64,000 nt of DNA from Billgrantia endophytica. Its GTDB lineage: Bacteria; Pseudomonadota; Gammaproteobacteria; Pseudomonadales; Halomonadaceae. This document shows positions 56,896 through 64,000 of this stretch, in pieces. The position numbers were made by a program, and so were the translations under genes. The notes beneath the pieces are model-generated. The model did no database searches, had not been told where the DNA came from, and worked only from the letters and a program-made list of their open reading frames with translations. The DNA is taken from NCBI RefSeq assembly GCF_002879615.1, contig NZ_PNRF01000027.1, positions 62,001 to 126,000 of the forward strand, written 5' to 3'. How positions within the stretch are numbered: the stretch's first letter is position 1; the number at the start of each line of letters is the position of its first letter.

Positions 56896-57999
56896 TCAAA
56901 GCCGCATCGGCATGACAACATAAAGCGCATCGCCACCACCCGGCTCTTCCAGCAGAGCACTGCTGCTGGAATCCACGAAGGTCATCTGAACCCTGTCTTC
57001 ATCCAGCACGTTCAGCACATCGATGAGATAACCAACGTTGAAGCCAATCTCGAGCGCATCACCACCGTATTCGACAGACACATACTCCTCGGCTTCTTCC
57101 TGCTCCGGATTGTTGGCCATCACCTGAAGGTTACCCTCCTTGAGATGCAGACGAACGCCACGGTACTTCTCATTGGACAGAATCGACGTGCGCGACAGCA
57201 CTTGGCGAAGTTCGGCACGCTCGGCAATGAATACCTTGTCCCCGCCCCGGGGCACCACGCGCTCGTAATCGGGGAACTTGCCATCCACGAGCTTGGACGT
57301 GAAGGTGAAGTCGCCGGTATGGGCACGAACATGGCTGCTGCTGAGCGTGAGCGTGACAGGCTCATCACTGTCATCGAGCAGCTTGACCAGTTCCAGTACG
57401 CCCTTGCGTGGAACGATCAGCTTGCGGGCCGGTTCGACCTGCATTTCGACAGGACGAGAGCAGACTGCCAGGCGGTGGCCGTCGGTAGCGACGGTTCGCA
57501 CGAGATTGGACCGCAGCTCCAACAGCATGCCATTGAGGTAATAGCGTACATCCTGCTGGGCCATGGCGAAGGAAGTCGCATCGATAAGATGCTTGAGCGT
57601 GCCACGCGGCAGGCTCAATTCGACATCACCCTGGGTGTCCTCGATATTCGGGAATTCGGCGACGGGTAAGGTCGACAGCGTGAAGCGGGAGCGTCCACTG
57701 CGCAGGACGGCCCGGCCATCCTCCAGGCTGAATTGAAGTTCAGCCTGGTCCGGCAGGGACTTGCAGATGTCCATGAGCTTTCGGGCCGGAACGGTTACGG
57801 CCCCGGGCTCCTCAACCAACGAAGCCGCGGTGCGCCCGATCAGCTCGACTTCCAGGTCGGTACCGGTGAGTGCCACCTGCTCGTGGTCGACCTGGATCAG
57901 CACGTTGGACAATACCGGCAGGGTCTGGCGGCGCTCTACCACACCGGCAACCAGTGCCAGTGGGCGAAGTAGGGCTTCGCGGGAAATGGAAAATCTCAT
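56896..57999 (-). CDS. dnaN: DNA polymerase III beta subunit (sliding clamp)
   Basis: A 367-aa ring-forming clamp that tethers polymerases. MRFSISREALLRPLALVAGV is the typical start and MPMRL at the C-terminus is the conserved end near the client-binding pocket. FPNIEDTQ and FPDYERVVP are the repeat-domain markers. ATG 57999 has GGAG 6 bp upstream; the frame is open upstream. It follows dnaA by 70 bp. Confidence 0.98.
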   Translation of the reverse strand: MRFSISREALLRPLALVAGVVERRQTLPVLSNVLIQVDHEQVALTGTDLEVELIGRTAASLVEEPGAVTVPARKLMDICKSLPDQAELQFSLEDGRAVLRSGRSRFTLSTLPVAEFPNIEDTQGDVELSLPRGTLKHLIDATSFAMAQQDVRYYLNGMLLELRSNLVRTVATDGHRLAVCSRPVEMQVEPARKLIVPRKGVLELVKLLDDSDEPVTLTLSSSHVRAHTGDFTFTSKLVDGKFPDYERVVPRGGDKVFIAERAELRQVLSRTSILSNEKYRGVRLHLKEGNLQVMANNPEQEEAEEYVSVEYGGDALEIGFNVGYLIDVLNVLDEDRVQMTFVDSSSSALLEEPGGGDALYVVMPMRL

Positions 58000-58069
58000 G
58001 TCAGCTCCACGTCTAGTCCTGAAGAAGGGTGTAGGGCGTTGGCATCTTATCGCCGGCAAACCGTACATC

Positions 58070-59539
58070 TTAGCTGGTCAACAGCCTCAGCAGGTTCTTG
58101 TAATCCTCGCGGATATCCGCGTTCTCTTCCTTTAATGCCTTAACCTTGCGGCAGGCATGCAGCACCGTAGTGTGGTCACGCCCCCCAAAGGCATCGCCGA
58201 TTTCCGGCAAGCTATGGTTCGTCAGTTCCTTCGCCAAGGCCATGGCAACCTGCCGAGGCCGAGCTACCGAGCGCGAGCGCCGCTTAGACAACAGGTCGGA
58301 CAGCTTGATCTTGTAGTACTCGGCAACGGTCCGCTGAATGTTATCGACCCCGACCTGCTTGTCCTGAAGCGCCAACAGGTCCTTGAGGGACTCGCGGATG
58401 AAATCCTGGGTAATCGGCTTGCCCATGAAATGGGAGTCGGCAATTACCTTTTTCAATGCACCTTCCAGCTCGCGAACGTTGGAGCGGATCTTCTGGGCGA
58501 TAAAGAAGGCTGCATCATGCGGCAGGTCCACCTTTGCCTGGTCGGCCTTTTTCATCAGAATAGCGACGCGGGTTTCAAGTTCCGGTGGCTCGATGGCCAC
58601 GGTGAGACCCCAGCCAAAGCGCGACTTGAGGCGCTCCTCGACACCACTGATCTCCTTGGGATAGCGATCGGAAGTGAGGATCATCTGCTGGCCACCCTCA
58701 AGGAGTGCGTTGAAGGTGTGAAAGAACTCTTCCTGAGAACGCTCCTTGCCGGCAAAGAACTGGATGTCATCGATGAGCAGCGCATCGACACTGCGATAGA
58801 ATCGCTTGAAATCATTGATGGCATTGAGCTGCAGTGCCTTGACCATGTCGGCAACGAAACGCTCGGAATGCAGATAGACGACCGTGGCGTTTTCTCGCCG
58901 CGTGGCGAGAGCATTACCGACGGCATGCATCAGGTGAGTCTTGCCCAGGCCGACGCCGCCGTAGAGAAACAGGGGATTGTAGGCGCCGCCGGGGTTCTCG
59001 GACACCTGCCGTGACGCCGCTCTGGCCAGCTGGTTCGACTTGCCCTCGACGAAGGTTTCGAAGGTGAAATTGGGATTGAGGCCGCTATTGTGCTTGAGAC
59101 TGCCTTCGACCTGCACTGCACGCTCCCCTCCACCACGACGCGTCGAGCCGCCCTCATCACGAAGCCGATCGATTTCCCGTTCGTCGCCAATATCACCTCT
59201 GGGTGGGGTGTGAACCGCAGGGCCAAGCGGTGAACGGGGGCTGGCCGAGACAGGTGCTCCCAGGTCCCGGGGCTTGGGTGCCGTTGCCGTTCGCCGACTA
59301 CCGACGGTCAATATGACCCTGGGGGGCTTGGCGGGCGCCAGGTCCCGCAGAAGCTCATTGATTCGCTTGGCATACTTGTCTCCCACCCAATCTCGCACGA
59401 AACGGTTGGGCGCCAGGAGACGCAGCTCGTTGGACTCCCCCTCCTCCGCCTGTAACGGACGGATCCAGGTATTGAACTGCTGGGCGTTCAGTTCGTCCTG
59501 CAGGTAATCCAAACACTGTTGCCATAGAGCAAGCGACAC
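58070..59539 (-). CDS. dnaA: Chromosomal replication initiator DnaA
   Basis: A 489-aa initiator that binds DnaA boxes in oriC and opens the origin. Domain I begins [20 protein letters not shown]. After a variable linker (about 85-150), the AAA+ domain has Walker [11 protein letters not shown] and Walker [10 protein letters not shown]. The C-terminal DNA-binding domain contains [20 protein letters not shown] then [19 protein letters not shown]. Translation starts at GTG (59539), as in E. coli, with GAGG upstream. Its promoter overlaps a DnaA box, so it should be autoregulated. Confidence 0.99.
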   Translation of the reverse strand: MSLALWQQCLDYLQDELNAQQFNTWIRPLQAEEGESNELRLLAPNRFVRDWVGDKYAKRINELLRDLAPAKPPRVILTVGSRRTATAPKPRDLGAPVSASPRSPLGPAVHTPPRGDIGDEREIDRLRDEGGSTRRGGGERAVQVEGSLKHNSGLNPNFTFETFVEGKSNQLARAASRQVSENPGGAYNPLFLYGGVGLGKTHLMHAVGNALATRRENATVVYLHSERFVADMVKALQLNAINDFKRFYRSVDALLIDDIQFFAGKERSQEEFFHTFNALLEGGQQMILTSDRYPKEISGVEERLKSRFGWGLTVAIEPPELETRVAILMKKADQAKVDLPHDAAFFIAQKIRSNVRELEGALKKVIADSHFMGKPITQDFIRESLKDLLALQDKQVGVDNIQRTVAEYYKIKLSDLLSKRRSRSVARPRQVAMALAKELTNHSLPEIGDAFGGRDHTTVLHACRKVKALKEENADIREDYKNLLRLLTS

Positions 59540-59573
59540 TCGACCTCACCATCCGGTTGATGCATGACCGGCC

Positions 59574-59602
59574 ATTGTATCCTTCACCCGCAGGGTTATC
59601 CA
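59574..59602 (-). promoter_or_regulatory. dnaA promoter overlapping a DnaA box
   Basis: On the minus strand TGGATA (59597-59602) and TACAAT (59574-59579) are 17 bp apart. The -35 hexamer lies inside the DnaA box at 59596-59604, so bound DnaA would block it. Confidence 0.6.
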
Positions 59603-59870
59603 CACGCACGAGATGCTCCGCCAGCCTGTGGAAAAGTGGCATCGAAACAGGAGGATACCCGTGGGATCAGCATGGGACCGGGGCTGAGGCCTGGATAAAG
59701 CCGACATTTCTTCACAGGATGAACACAGTTCAGACACTGGATCCGAAAGGCTTTTCCACAGATGATGTCGCAATGCAACATTCTGATAAAGCTATGAATT
59801 TAATACTTATCAACAAATTGCGTCCCCAGTATTGATAACAGCAGTATCAGGATACCTTTTGGTAATGAAA
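59590..59870. other. oriC: Chromosomal replication origin oriC
   Basis: The gap between dnaA and rpmH, the usual place in Pseudomonas and relatives, holds DnaA boxes: TTATCCACA (59596, plus, perfect), TTTTCCACA (59627-59635, minus), TTATCCAGG (59690-59698, minus), TTTTCCACA (59752-59760, plus) and TTATCAACA (59807-59815, plus). An AT-rich stretch (about 59770-59870) next to the last boxes is the probable unwinding element. Box positions are read directly; origin function is inferred from these and the gene order. Confidence 0.9.
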
Positions 59871-59913
59871 GGCAGCTTACCTCACACCCGGCAAAAATGG
59901 ATGCCAGGAAGAA

Positions 59914-59942
59914 TTGCGTCGGGCTGCCGAAGTCACTACAAT
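59914..59942 (+). promoter_or_regulatory. Promoter for rpmH-rnpA
   Basis: TTGCGT (59914-59919) and TACAAT (59937-59942) are 17 bp apart and face rpmH, giving a leader of about 90 nt. Confidence 0.6.
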
Positions 59943-60039
59943 TTCCGGTCTTGAACCGAATCTCCCCGGGCACCATCAGGTGCCTGGGCGTTATCTGGAA
60001 GACGTTCCGTCCAAACACACCACGTGGGAATCAAGAGTT

Positions 60040-60174
60040 ATGAAACGCACCTTTCAACCCAGCGTTCTCAAGCGCAAGCGTGTGCACGGCTTCCGTGCTC
60101 GCATGGCCACCAAGAATGGTCGTGCCGTACTGGCACGTCGTCGCGCCAAGGGCCGCAAGCGTCTGAGCGCCTGA
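60040..60174 (+). CDS. rpmH: 50S ribosomal protein L34
   Basis: A 44-aa very basic ribosomal protein: [20 protein letters not shown] at the start and [17 protein letters not shown] at the end match L34 nearly throughout. ATG 60040 has a weak AAGAG upstream. It is followed 7 bp later by rnpA, the universal pair. Confidence 0.98.
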   Translation: MKRTFQPSVLKRKRVHGFRARMATKNGRAVLARRRAKGRKRLSA

Positions 60175-60181
60175 TCGCGGA

Positions 60182-60559
60182 TTGCGCGTGTCCGGTCATG
60201 AGTTTCCCCCGCAGCTGCGCTTGCTGACTGCCGGGGACTATCGATGCGTCTTTGATCGCGCTGCATTCAAGGTACATGGCAAGGGGCTGTTGGCCCTGGC
60301 ATGCCCCAACGGGCTAGGCCACCCCCGCCTCGGCCTGGTCTTCAGCAAGAGAAACGTCCGTAGAGCCGTCGATCGCAATCGCCTGAAACGGCTTACTCGC
60401 GAATCCATCCGTCTTCAGCAGCATCAGCTGCCCGCCGTCGATATCGTAGTATTGGCCCGGCGGGGCGCAAACGAGCTGGACAACGCGACACTGCATCGTC
60501 AGCTTCTTGGCATGTGGCGTCGCCTGGAAAAAGACGTACGCAAGTCGATGGCATCCTGA
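60182..60559 (+). CDS. rnpA: Ribonuclease P protein component
   Basis: A 125-aa RNase P protein that helps the catalytic RNA mature tRNA 5' ends. The RNA-binding motif is RNVRRAVDRNRLKRLTRES (about 57-75), and FVFS-like LGLVFSKR precedes it. No ATG fits: the start is TTG 60182 or GTG 60188. No yidD frame fits the 116 bp to yidC, although yidD usually sits here. Confidence 0.96.
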   Translation: MRVSGHEFPPQLRLLTAGDYRCVFDRAAFKVHGKGLLALACPNGLGHPRLGLVFSKRNVRRAVDRNRLKRLTRESIRLQQHQLPAVDIVVLARRGANELDNATLHRQLLGMWRRLEKDVRKSMAS

Positions 60560-60589
60560 CCGGATGCGATGCCTGTCGCCGCCACGATA

Positions 60590-60606
60590 GCCTGCCTTGG
60601 GCAGGC
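60590..60606 (+). terminator. Hairpin between rnpA and yidC
   Basis: GCCTGCC / GGCAGGC with a TTG loop is followed by TTTC, 31 bp past rnpA. It may terminate or attenuate between rpmH-rnpA and yidC. Confidence 0.5.
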
Positions 60607-60675
60607 TTTCGCATATATCACTCTGGCAGCGCATACCGTTAACGGCATGTTCACTACCCACCGGGCAGAACCCTC

Positions 60676-62364
60676 ATGGACGTAAAACGACTCCTATTGC
60701 TGATTCCACTGGCAGTGCTGGCCTATTTGCTGGTCATTCAGTGGAACCAGGACTACGGCCAGGTTGCTCCTGAGCCGGAAGCACCCACCTTCACGGCGCC
60801 CGCTCCCGGCGAGGAAACGGCGGCCCCCGATGATGACGACCTGGCTGTCCCCGCCGCTCCGCGGGCCGAGGACGCCACGACGGGTGACATGCCCGGCGAG
60901 CCCGAGCGCCCGACCGGTACACGTGACCTGATCGCCGTCGTTACTGACGTACTGGACGTGCGCATCGACCCGCAGGGTGGTGACATCGTCTATGCCGCGC
61001 TGCCACAGCACCGCATGACACTGGATTCCGATCGTCCCTATGTGCTGCTGTCCGATAGCGAGACCCGCAGCTATGTGGCCCGATCGGGCCTTCAGCTCGA
61101 CGGACACCAGGGTCGTATCGGCTTCACTCCGGAGAGCACCAGTTATCGCATGAGCGATAACGACAATCGCCTCGAAGTCGACCTCACCGCCGAGGTCAAT
61201 GGCATCGATGTGGTCAAGCGCTTCGCCTTCGAGCGAGGCAGCTACGCGGTAGAGGTCAACTATTACCTGGCCAACAACACCGAGGAGCCGGTGACCGCCC
61301 GCTTCATTGGGCAGTTGGCGCGGGACAACAGCCCCGATCCCTCCAGCGGCGTCGCATTGGGCATGAGCTCCTATCTTGGCGCGGCCTATTCCTCACCGGA
61401 TAACCGCTACGAGAAGGTCGATTTCGACGACATCCAGCGCGGACGTTTCAACAACCGTGACGTCCAGGGCGGCTGGGTGGCCATCCTCCAGCACTACTTC
61501 GTCTCTGCCTGGGTACCGGCCCAGAACCAGCAGAACCTGCAGTATGGCACTACCGATTCCCGCAACCGCAACGTGGCAGCGTTTGCCGGCCCGGTGAGCA
61601 CCGTGGCTGCCGAGAGCGAAGCCCGCCTGGGCGCGACCCTCTACATGGGGCCCAAGGTTCAGAGCTACCTGGAGGAAGTGGCACCCAACCTGCGCCTGAC
61701 CGTCGATTTCGGCTGGCTGTGGTTCATTGCCAACCCCCTGTTCTGGCTGCTGGACCAGATCCACAGCCTGATCGGTAACTGGGGCTGGTCGATCGTGTTC
61801 CTGACCGTCCTGGTCAAGCTGGCCATGTGGCCACTCTCCGCCAAGGCCTACAAGTCCATGGCCCGCATGCGCAAGCTGGGCCCGGAAATGCAGCGGCTCA
61901 AGGAGCAGTACGGCGACGACCGCCAGAAGATGTCCCAGGAGATGATGAAGTTCTACCAGAAGGAGAAGATCAATCCTCTGGGTGGCTGCCTGCCGATCCT
62001 GGTGCAGATGCCGGTCTTCATCGCACTGTACTGGATGTTGCTCGAGTCGGTGGAACTGCGCCACGCGCCGTTCATGTTCTGGATCCAGGATCTGTCGATG
62101 AGGGATCCGTTCTTCATTCTGCCGATTCTGATGGGCGCCTCCATGTTCGTCCAGCAGTTGCTCAACCCGACACCGCCGGACCCCATGCAGGCGAAAATCA
62201 TGAAGATGCTGCCGATCGTCTTCACGTTCTTCTTCCTGTGGTTCCCGGCCGGCCTGGTCATCTACTGGGTGGTCAACAACCTCATCTCGATCGCACAGCA
62301 ATACGTGATCACGCGCAGGATCGAAAACGATCCCAGCGTCGGAAAGGGAATGAAGACCAAGTAA
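60676..62364 (+). CDS. yidC: Membrane protein insertase YidC
   Basis: A 562-aa inner-membrane insertase working alone or with SecYEG. It has an N-terminal helix ([18 protein letters not shown]), a large periplasmic P1 domain (about 75-345) and a conserved core of five helices. The core includes [20 protein letters not shown], the cytoplasmic hairpin [20 protein letters not shown], and [18 protein letters not shown]. An acidic, Pro/Ala-rich segment (about 33-75) follows the first helix. A strong hairpin follows the gene. Confidence 0.98.
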   Translation: MDVKRLLLLIPLAVLAYLLVIQWNQDYGQVAPEPEAPTFTAPAPGEETAAPDDDDLAVPAAPRAEDATTGDMPGEPERPTGTRDLIAVVTDVLDVRIDPQGGDIVYAALPQHRMTLDSDRPYVLLSDSETRSYVARSGLQLDGHQGRIGFTPESTSYRMSDNDNRLEVDLTAEVNGIDVVKRFAFERGSYAVEVNYYLANNTEEPVTARFIGQLARDNSPDPSSGVALGMSSYLGAAYSSPDNRYEKVDFDDIQRGRFNNRDVQGGWVAILQHYFVSAWVPAQNQQNLQYGTTDSRNRNVAAFAGPVSTVAAESEARLGATLYMGPKVQSYLEEVAPNLRLTVDFGWLWFIANPLFWLLDQIHSLIGNWGWSIVFLTVLVKLAMWPLSAKAYKSMARMRKLGPEMQRLKEQYGDDRQKMSQEMMKFYQKEKINPLGGCLPILVQMPVFIALYWMLLESVELRHAPFMFWIQDLSMRDPFFILPILMGASMFVQQLLNPTPPDPMQAKIMKMLPIVFTFFFLWFPAGLVIYWVVNNLISIAQQYVITRRIENDPSVGKGMKTK

Positions 62365-62387
62365 CCAGCGCCTTCATCCCGTCGCAA

Positions 62388-62415
62388 CCAGACCCCTGCC
62401 CAGGCAGGGGTCTGG
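62388..62415 (+). terminator. Hairpin after yidC
   Basis: A perfect 13-bp stem (CCAGACCCCTGCC and complement around CA) is followed by CGTTT, 23 bp past yidC. Confidence 0.75.
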
Positions 62416-62482
62416 CGTTTATGGGCCCCGAAACGGAGAATGGCACTCGAGCCAGGCCACGACAGGCCAAGAGGAGCACAAG

Positions 62483-63853
62483 ATGGGCAAGACCCTCTAT
62501 GACCAGGACACCATCGCTGCCTTGGCAACGTCGCCAGGACGCGGAGGCGTGGGCATCATTCGGGTCTCCGGACCCGCCAGCGCAACGATTGCCCATGAGG
62601 TGGTGGGGCGATGCCCCCCAGCCCGCCATGCCCACTACGGCCCCTTCCAGGGCGAACACAGCGCACTCGATGAAGGCATCGCCCTCTTCTTCCCCGGCCC
62701 TCACTCCTTCACCGGCGAGGACGTCCTGGAACTGCAAGGTCATGGCGGGCCGGTCATCATGGACCTGCTGCTGGAACGCTGTGTTCAGCTGGGAGCGCGC
62801 CTGGCCCGACCGGGAGAGTTTTCCGAGCGCGCCTTCCTCAACGACAAACTGGACCTGGCGCAGGCCGAGGCCATCGCCGACCTGATCGAGGCCAGCTCTC
62901 GAACGGCCGCCGAGAATGCCCTGCGATCGCTTCAGGGGGAGTTCTCGCGCCGGGTAGCGGCACTGGTGCAGCGGTTGATCGAGCTTCGTATCTATGTGGA
63001 GGCGGCCATCGACTTTCCGGAGGAGGAAATCGATTTCCTCGCCGACGGCAGGGTCGCCGAAATGCTGGCCGGAGTGATGGCGGAACTGGCCGAGGTGCGT
63101 GCCGCAGCCGGCCAGGGCGCGCTGATGCGGGAAGGGATGAACGTCGTGATCGCCGGACGCCCCAATGCCGGCAAATCAAGCCTGCTCAACGCCCTCACGG
63201 AGCGGGAGACCGCCATCGTCACCGAGATCGAAGGCACCACGCGCGACGTGCTTCGCGAGCATATCCACATCGATGGCATGCCATTGCACGTCATCGACAC
63301 CGCCGGTCTTCGGGATACCCCCGACGCCGTGGAGCGGATCGGCGTGCAGCGAGCCTGGAGCGAGATCGAAAAGGCCGACCGCGTGCTGCTGCTGGTCGAC
63401 GCCACCACCACCGACGCCACGGAGCCCATGGCCATCTGGCCCGAATTCGTCGAGCGGTTGCCCGACCCATCGCGGCTCACCCTGGTGCGCAACAAGATCG
63501 ACACCAGCCATGAACAGCCCGGCCTTGACTTATCCACCGCCACTCCCGTCGTGCGACTTTCCGCCAGGACCGGTCAGGGTGTGGATAACTTGAAGGCCCA
63601 TCTCAAGGAGATCATGGGCTATGCCACCACGACGGAAGGCCGTTTTTCCGCCCGACGGCGACATCTCGACGCGCTGGACCGGGCCAGGCAAGCACTCGCC
63701 AATGGGGAAACGCAGCTAACTGGCTACGGGGCGGGTGAACTCCTGGCAGAAGACCTGCGCGATGCCCAGCAGGCCCTTGGCGAGATCACCGGCGAGTTCA
63801 GCGCCGACGACCTGCTGGGGGAGATATTCGGGAGTTTCTGCATCGGGAAGTGA
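62483..63853 (+). CDS. mnmE: tRNA uridine-5-carboxymethylaminomethyl synthesis GTPase
   Basis: A 456-aa GTPase that, with MnmG, modifies U34 of several tRNAs. It has the N-terminal folate-binding domain ([20 protein letters not shown]), the helical part around [20 protein letters not shown], a G domain with [26 protein letters not shown] and NKID, and the C-terminal FCIGK with the key Cys. GAGGAG precedes the ATG. Its 3' end is a site used by SGI1-type genomic islands; mnmG, normally next, is not seen before the window ends. Confidence 0.98.
   Translation: MGKTLYDQDTIAALATSPGRGGVGIIRVSGPASATIAHEVVGRCPPARHAHYGPFQGEHSALDEGIALFFPGPHSFTGEDVLELQGHGGPVIMDLLLERCVQLGARLARPGEFSERAFLNDKLDLAQAEAIADLIEASSRTAAENALRSLQGEFSRRVAALVQRLIELRIYVEAAIDFPEEEIDFLADGRVAEMLAGVMAELAEVRAAAGQGALMREGMNVVIAGRPNAGKSSLLNALTERETAIVTEIEGTTRDVLREHIHIDGMPLHVIDTAGLRDTPDAVERIGVQRAWSEIEKADRVLLLVDATTTDATEPMAIWPEFVERLPDPSRLTLVRNKIDTSHEQPGLDLSTATPVVRLSARTGQGVDNLKAHLKEIMGYATTTEGRFSARRRHLDALDRARQALANGETQLTGYGAGELLAEDLRDAQQALGEITGEFSADDLLGEIFGSFCIGK
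63836..63853 (+). other. Candidate island attachment site at the 3' end of mnmE
   Basis: The last 18 bp of mnmE (TTCTGCATCGGGAAGTGA) correspond to the attB core that SGI1-like integrases use in trmE/thdF, with three differences from the published SGI1 core as I remember it. No second copy is in the window. Confidence 0.4.
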
Positions 63854-63924
63854 CCTTGGTGATGTCCGCTCTCTTTCGATCCTGGATTCATAGAATAACC
63901 GCAGCACTTTGGGCCACATGGTAG

Positions 63925-64000
63925 AAGAAGGAGAGCCAGCGAGAGGTGTCCCGGGCGGTGGACTTCTACAACCTCGACACCATCATTTCCGTCGGCTACC
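63925..64000 (+). pseudogene. RhuM-family gene remnant, 5'-truncated
   Basis: Directly after a TAG stop the frame reads KKESQREVSRAVDFYNLDTI then ISVGY to the window end. REVSR...FYNLD.IISVGYR is the signature of the RhuM (virulence protein / DUF, often island-borne) family. The N-terminal half of the family, about 60 residues before this motif, is absent. The preceding bases in another frame (MVEEGE) look like the missing link, suggesting a frameshift as well. It starts 71 bp past mnmE. It is probably a broken remnant, unless a frameshift-tolerant or alternative start exists. Confidence 0.5.

Noticed and set aside
63716..63919. 67-aa minus-strand frame over the mnmE end
   Set aside because: Antisense shadow of mnmE; no ribosome site or family match.

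Overview
The window looks like a continuous piece of a high-GC gammaproteobacterial chromosome spanning the replication origin. Gene order resembles both Pseudomonas (gshB-tonB-yqgE-ruvX near pyrB; divergent rpiA/ilvA; oriC between dnaA and rpmH) and E. coli (ubiI-ubiH-pepP-ygfB-zapA-ssrS-ygfA). The protein sequences suggest a Halomonas-like (Oceanospirillales) bacterium. That assignment is inference from gene content and order, not a database result.

Bases 1-10.7 kb form an accessory catabolic region. It holds the 3' end of hmgA, then fahA and maiA (homogentisate to fumarate and acetoacetate), two tandem MFS exporters, a SpoIIAA-like protein, a 54-aa DUF1127 protein divergent from a MocR/GntR-aminotransferase regulator, and a flavin monooxygenase with a tiny DUF2783 partner that resemble the MhaA/MhaB 3-hydroxyphenylacetate 6-hydroxylase pair, next to a LuxR-type regulator. 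If that assignment is right, the monooxygenase makes the homogentisate that HmgA, FahA and MaiA consume. Bases 10.8-15.2 kb hold a second catabolic island: an IclR regulator divergent from a self-sufficient CYP116B-type P450 (heme, FMN reductase and 2Fe-2S domains in one chain) followed by an orphan TRAP binding protein.

Bases 15.3-36.8 kb are core housekeeping genes: pyrB, ruvX, yqgE, tonB, gshB, a CvfB-like S1 protein, rsmE, secB, a membrane rhodanese, gpmI, envC, ctpA, ubiI, ubiH, pepP, ygfB, zapA, the 6S RNA gene, ygfA, ilvA and rpiA. Between ygfA and ilvA lie a 156-aa unknown gene and an unlisted 31-aa membrane peptide gene with its own ribosome site and terminator.

Bases 36.8-49.2 kb are an LPS inner-core locus: waaA, hldE, a heptosyltransferase, Kdo kinase kdkA, two more GT9 proteins, a GT4, WaaE, an OpgB-like phosphoglycerol transferase, waaF and hldD, with gmhB at 52.5 kb. 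Genes alternate strands and overlap tail to tail. Bases 49.3-63.9 kb are the origin region: glyQS, gmhB, gyrB-recF-dnaN-dnaA (minus strand), oriC, rpmH-rnpA-yidC-mnmE (plus strand). Five ParB parS sites lie between glyS and recF, two of them inside the recF coding sequence. Just after mnmE, whose 3' end is a known island integration site, the window ends in what looks like a 5'-truncated RhuM-family gene remnant.
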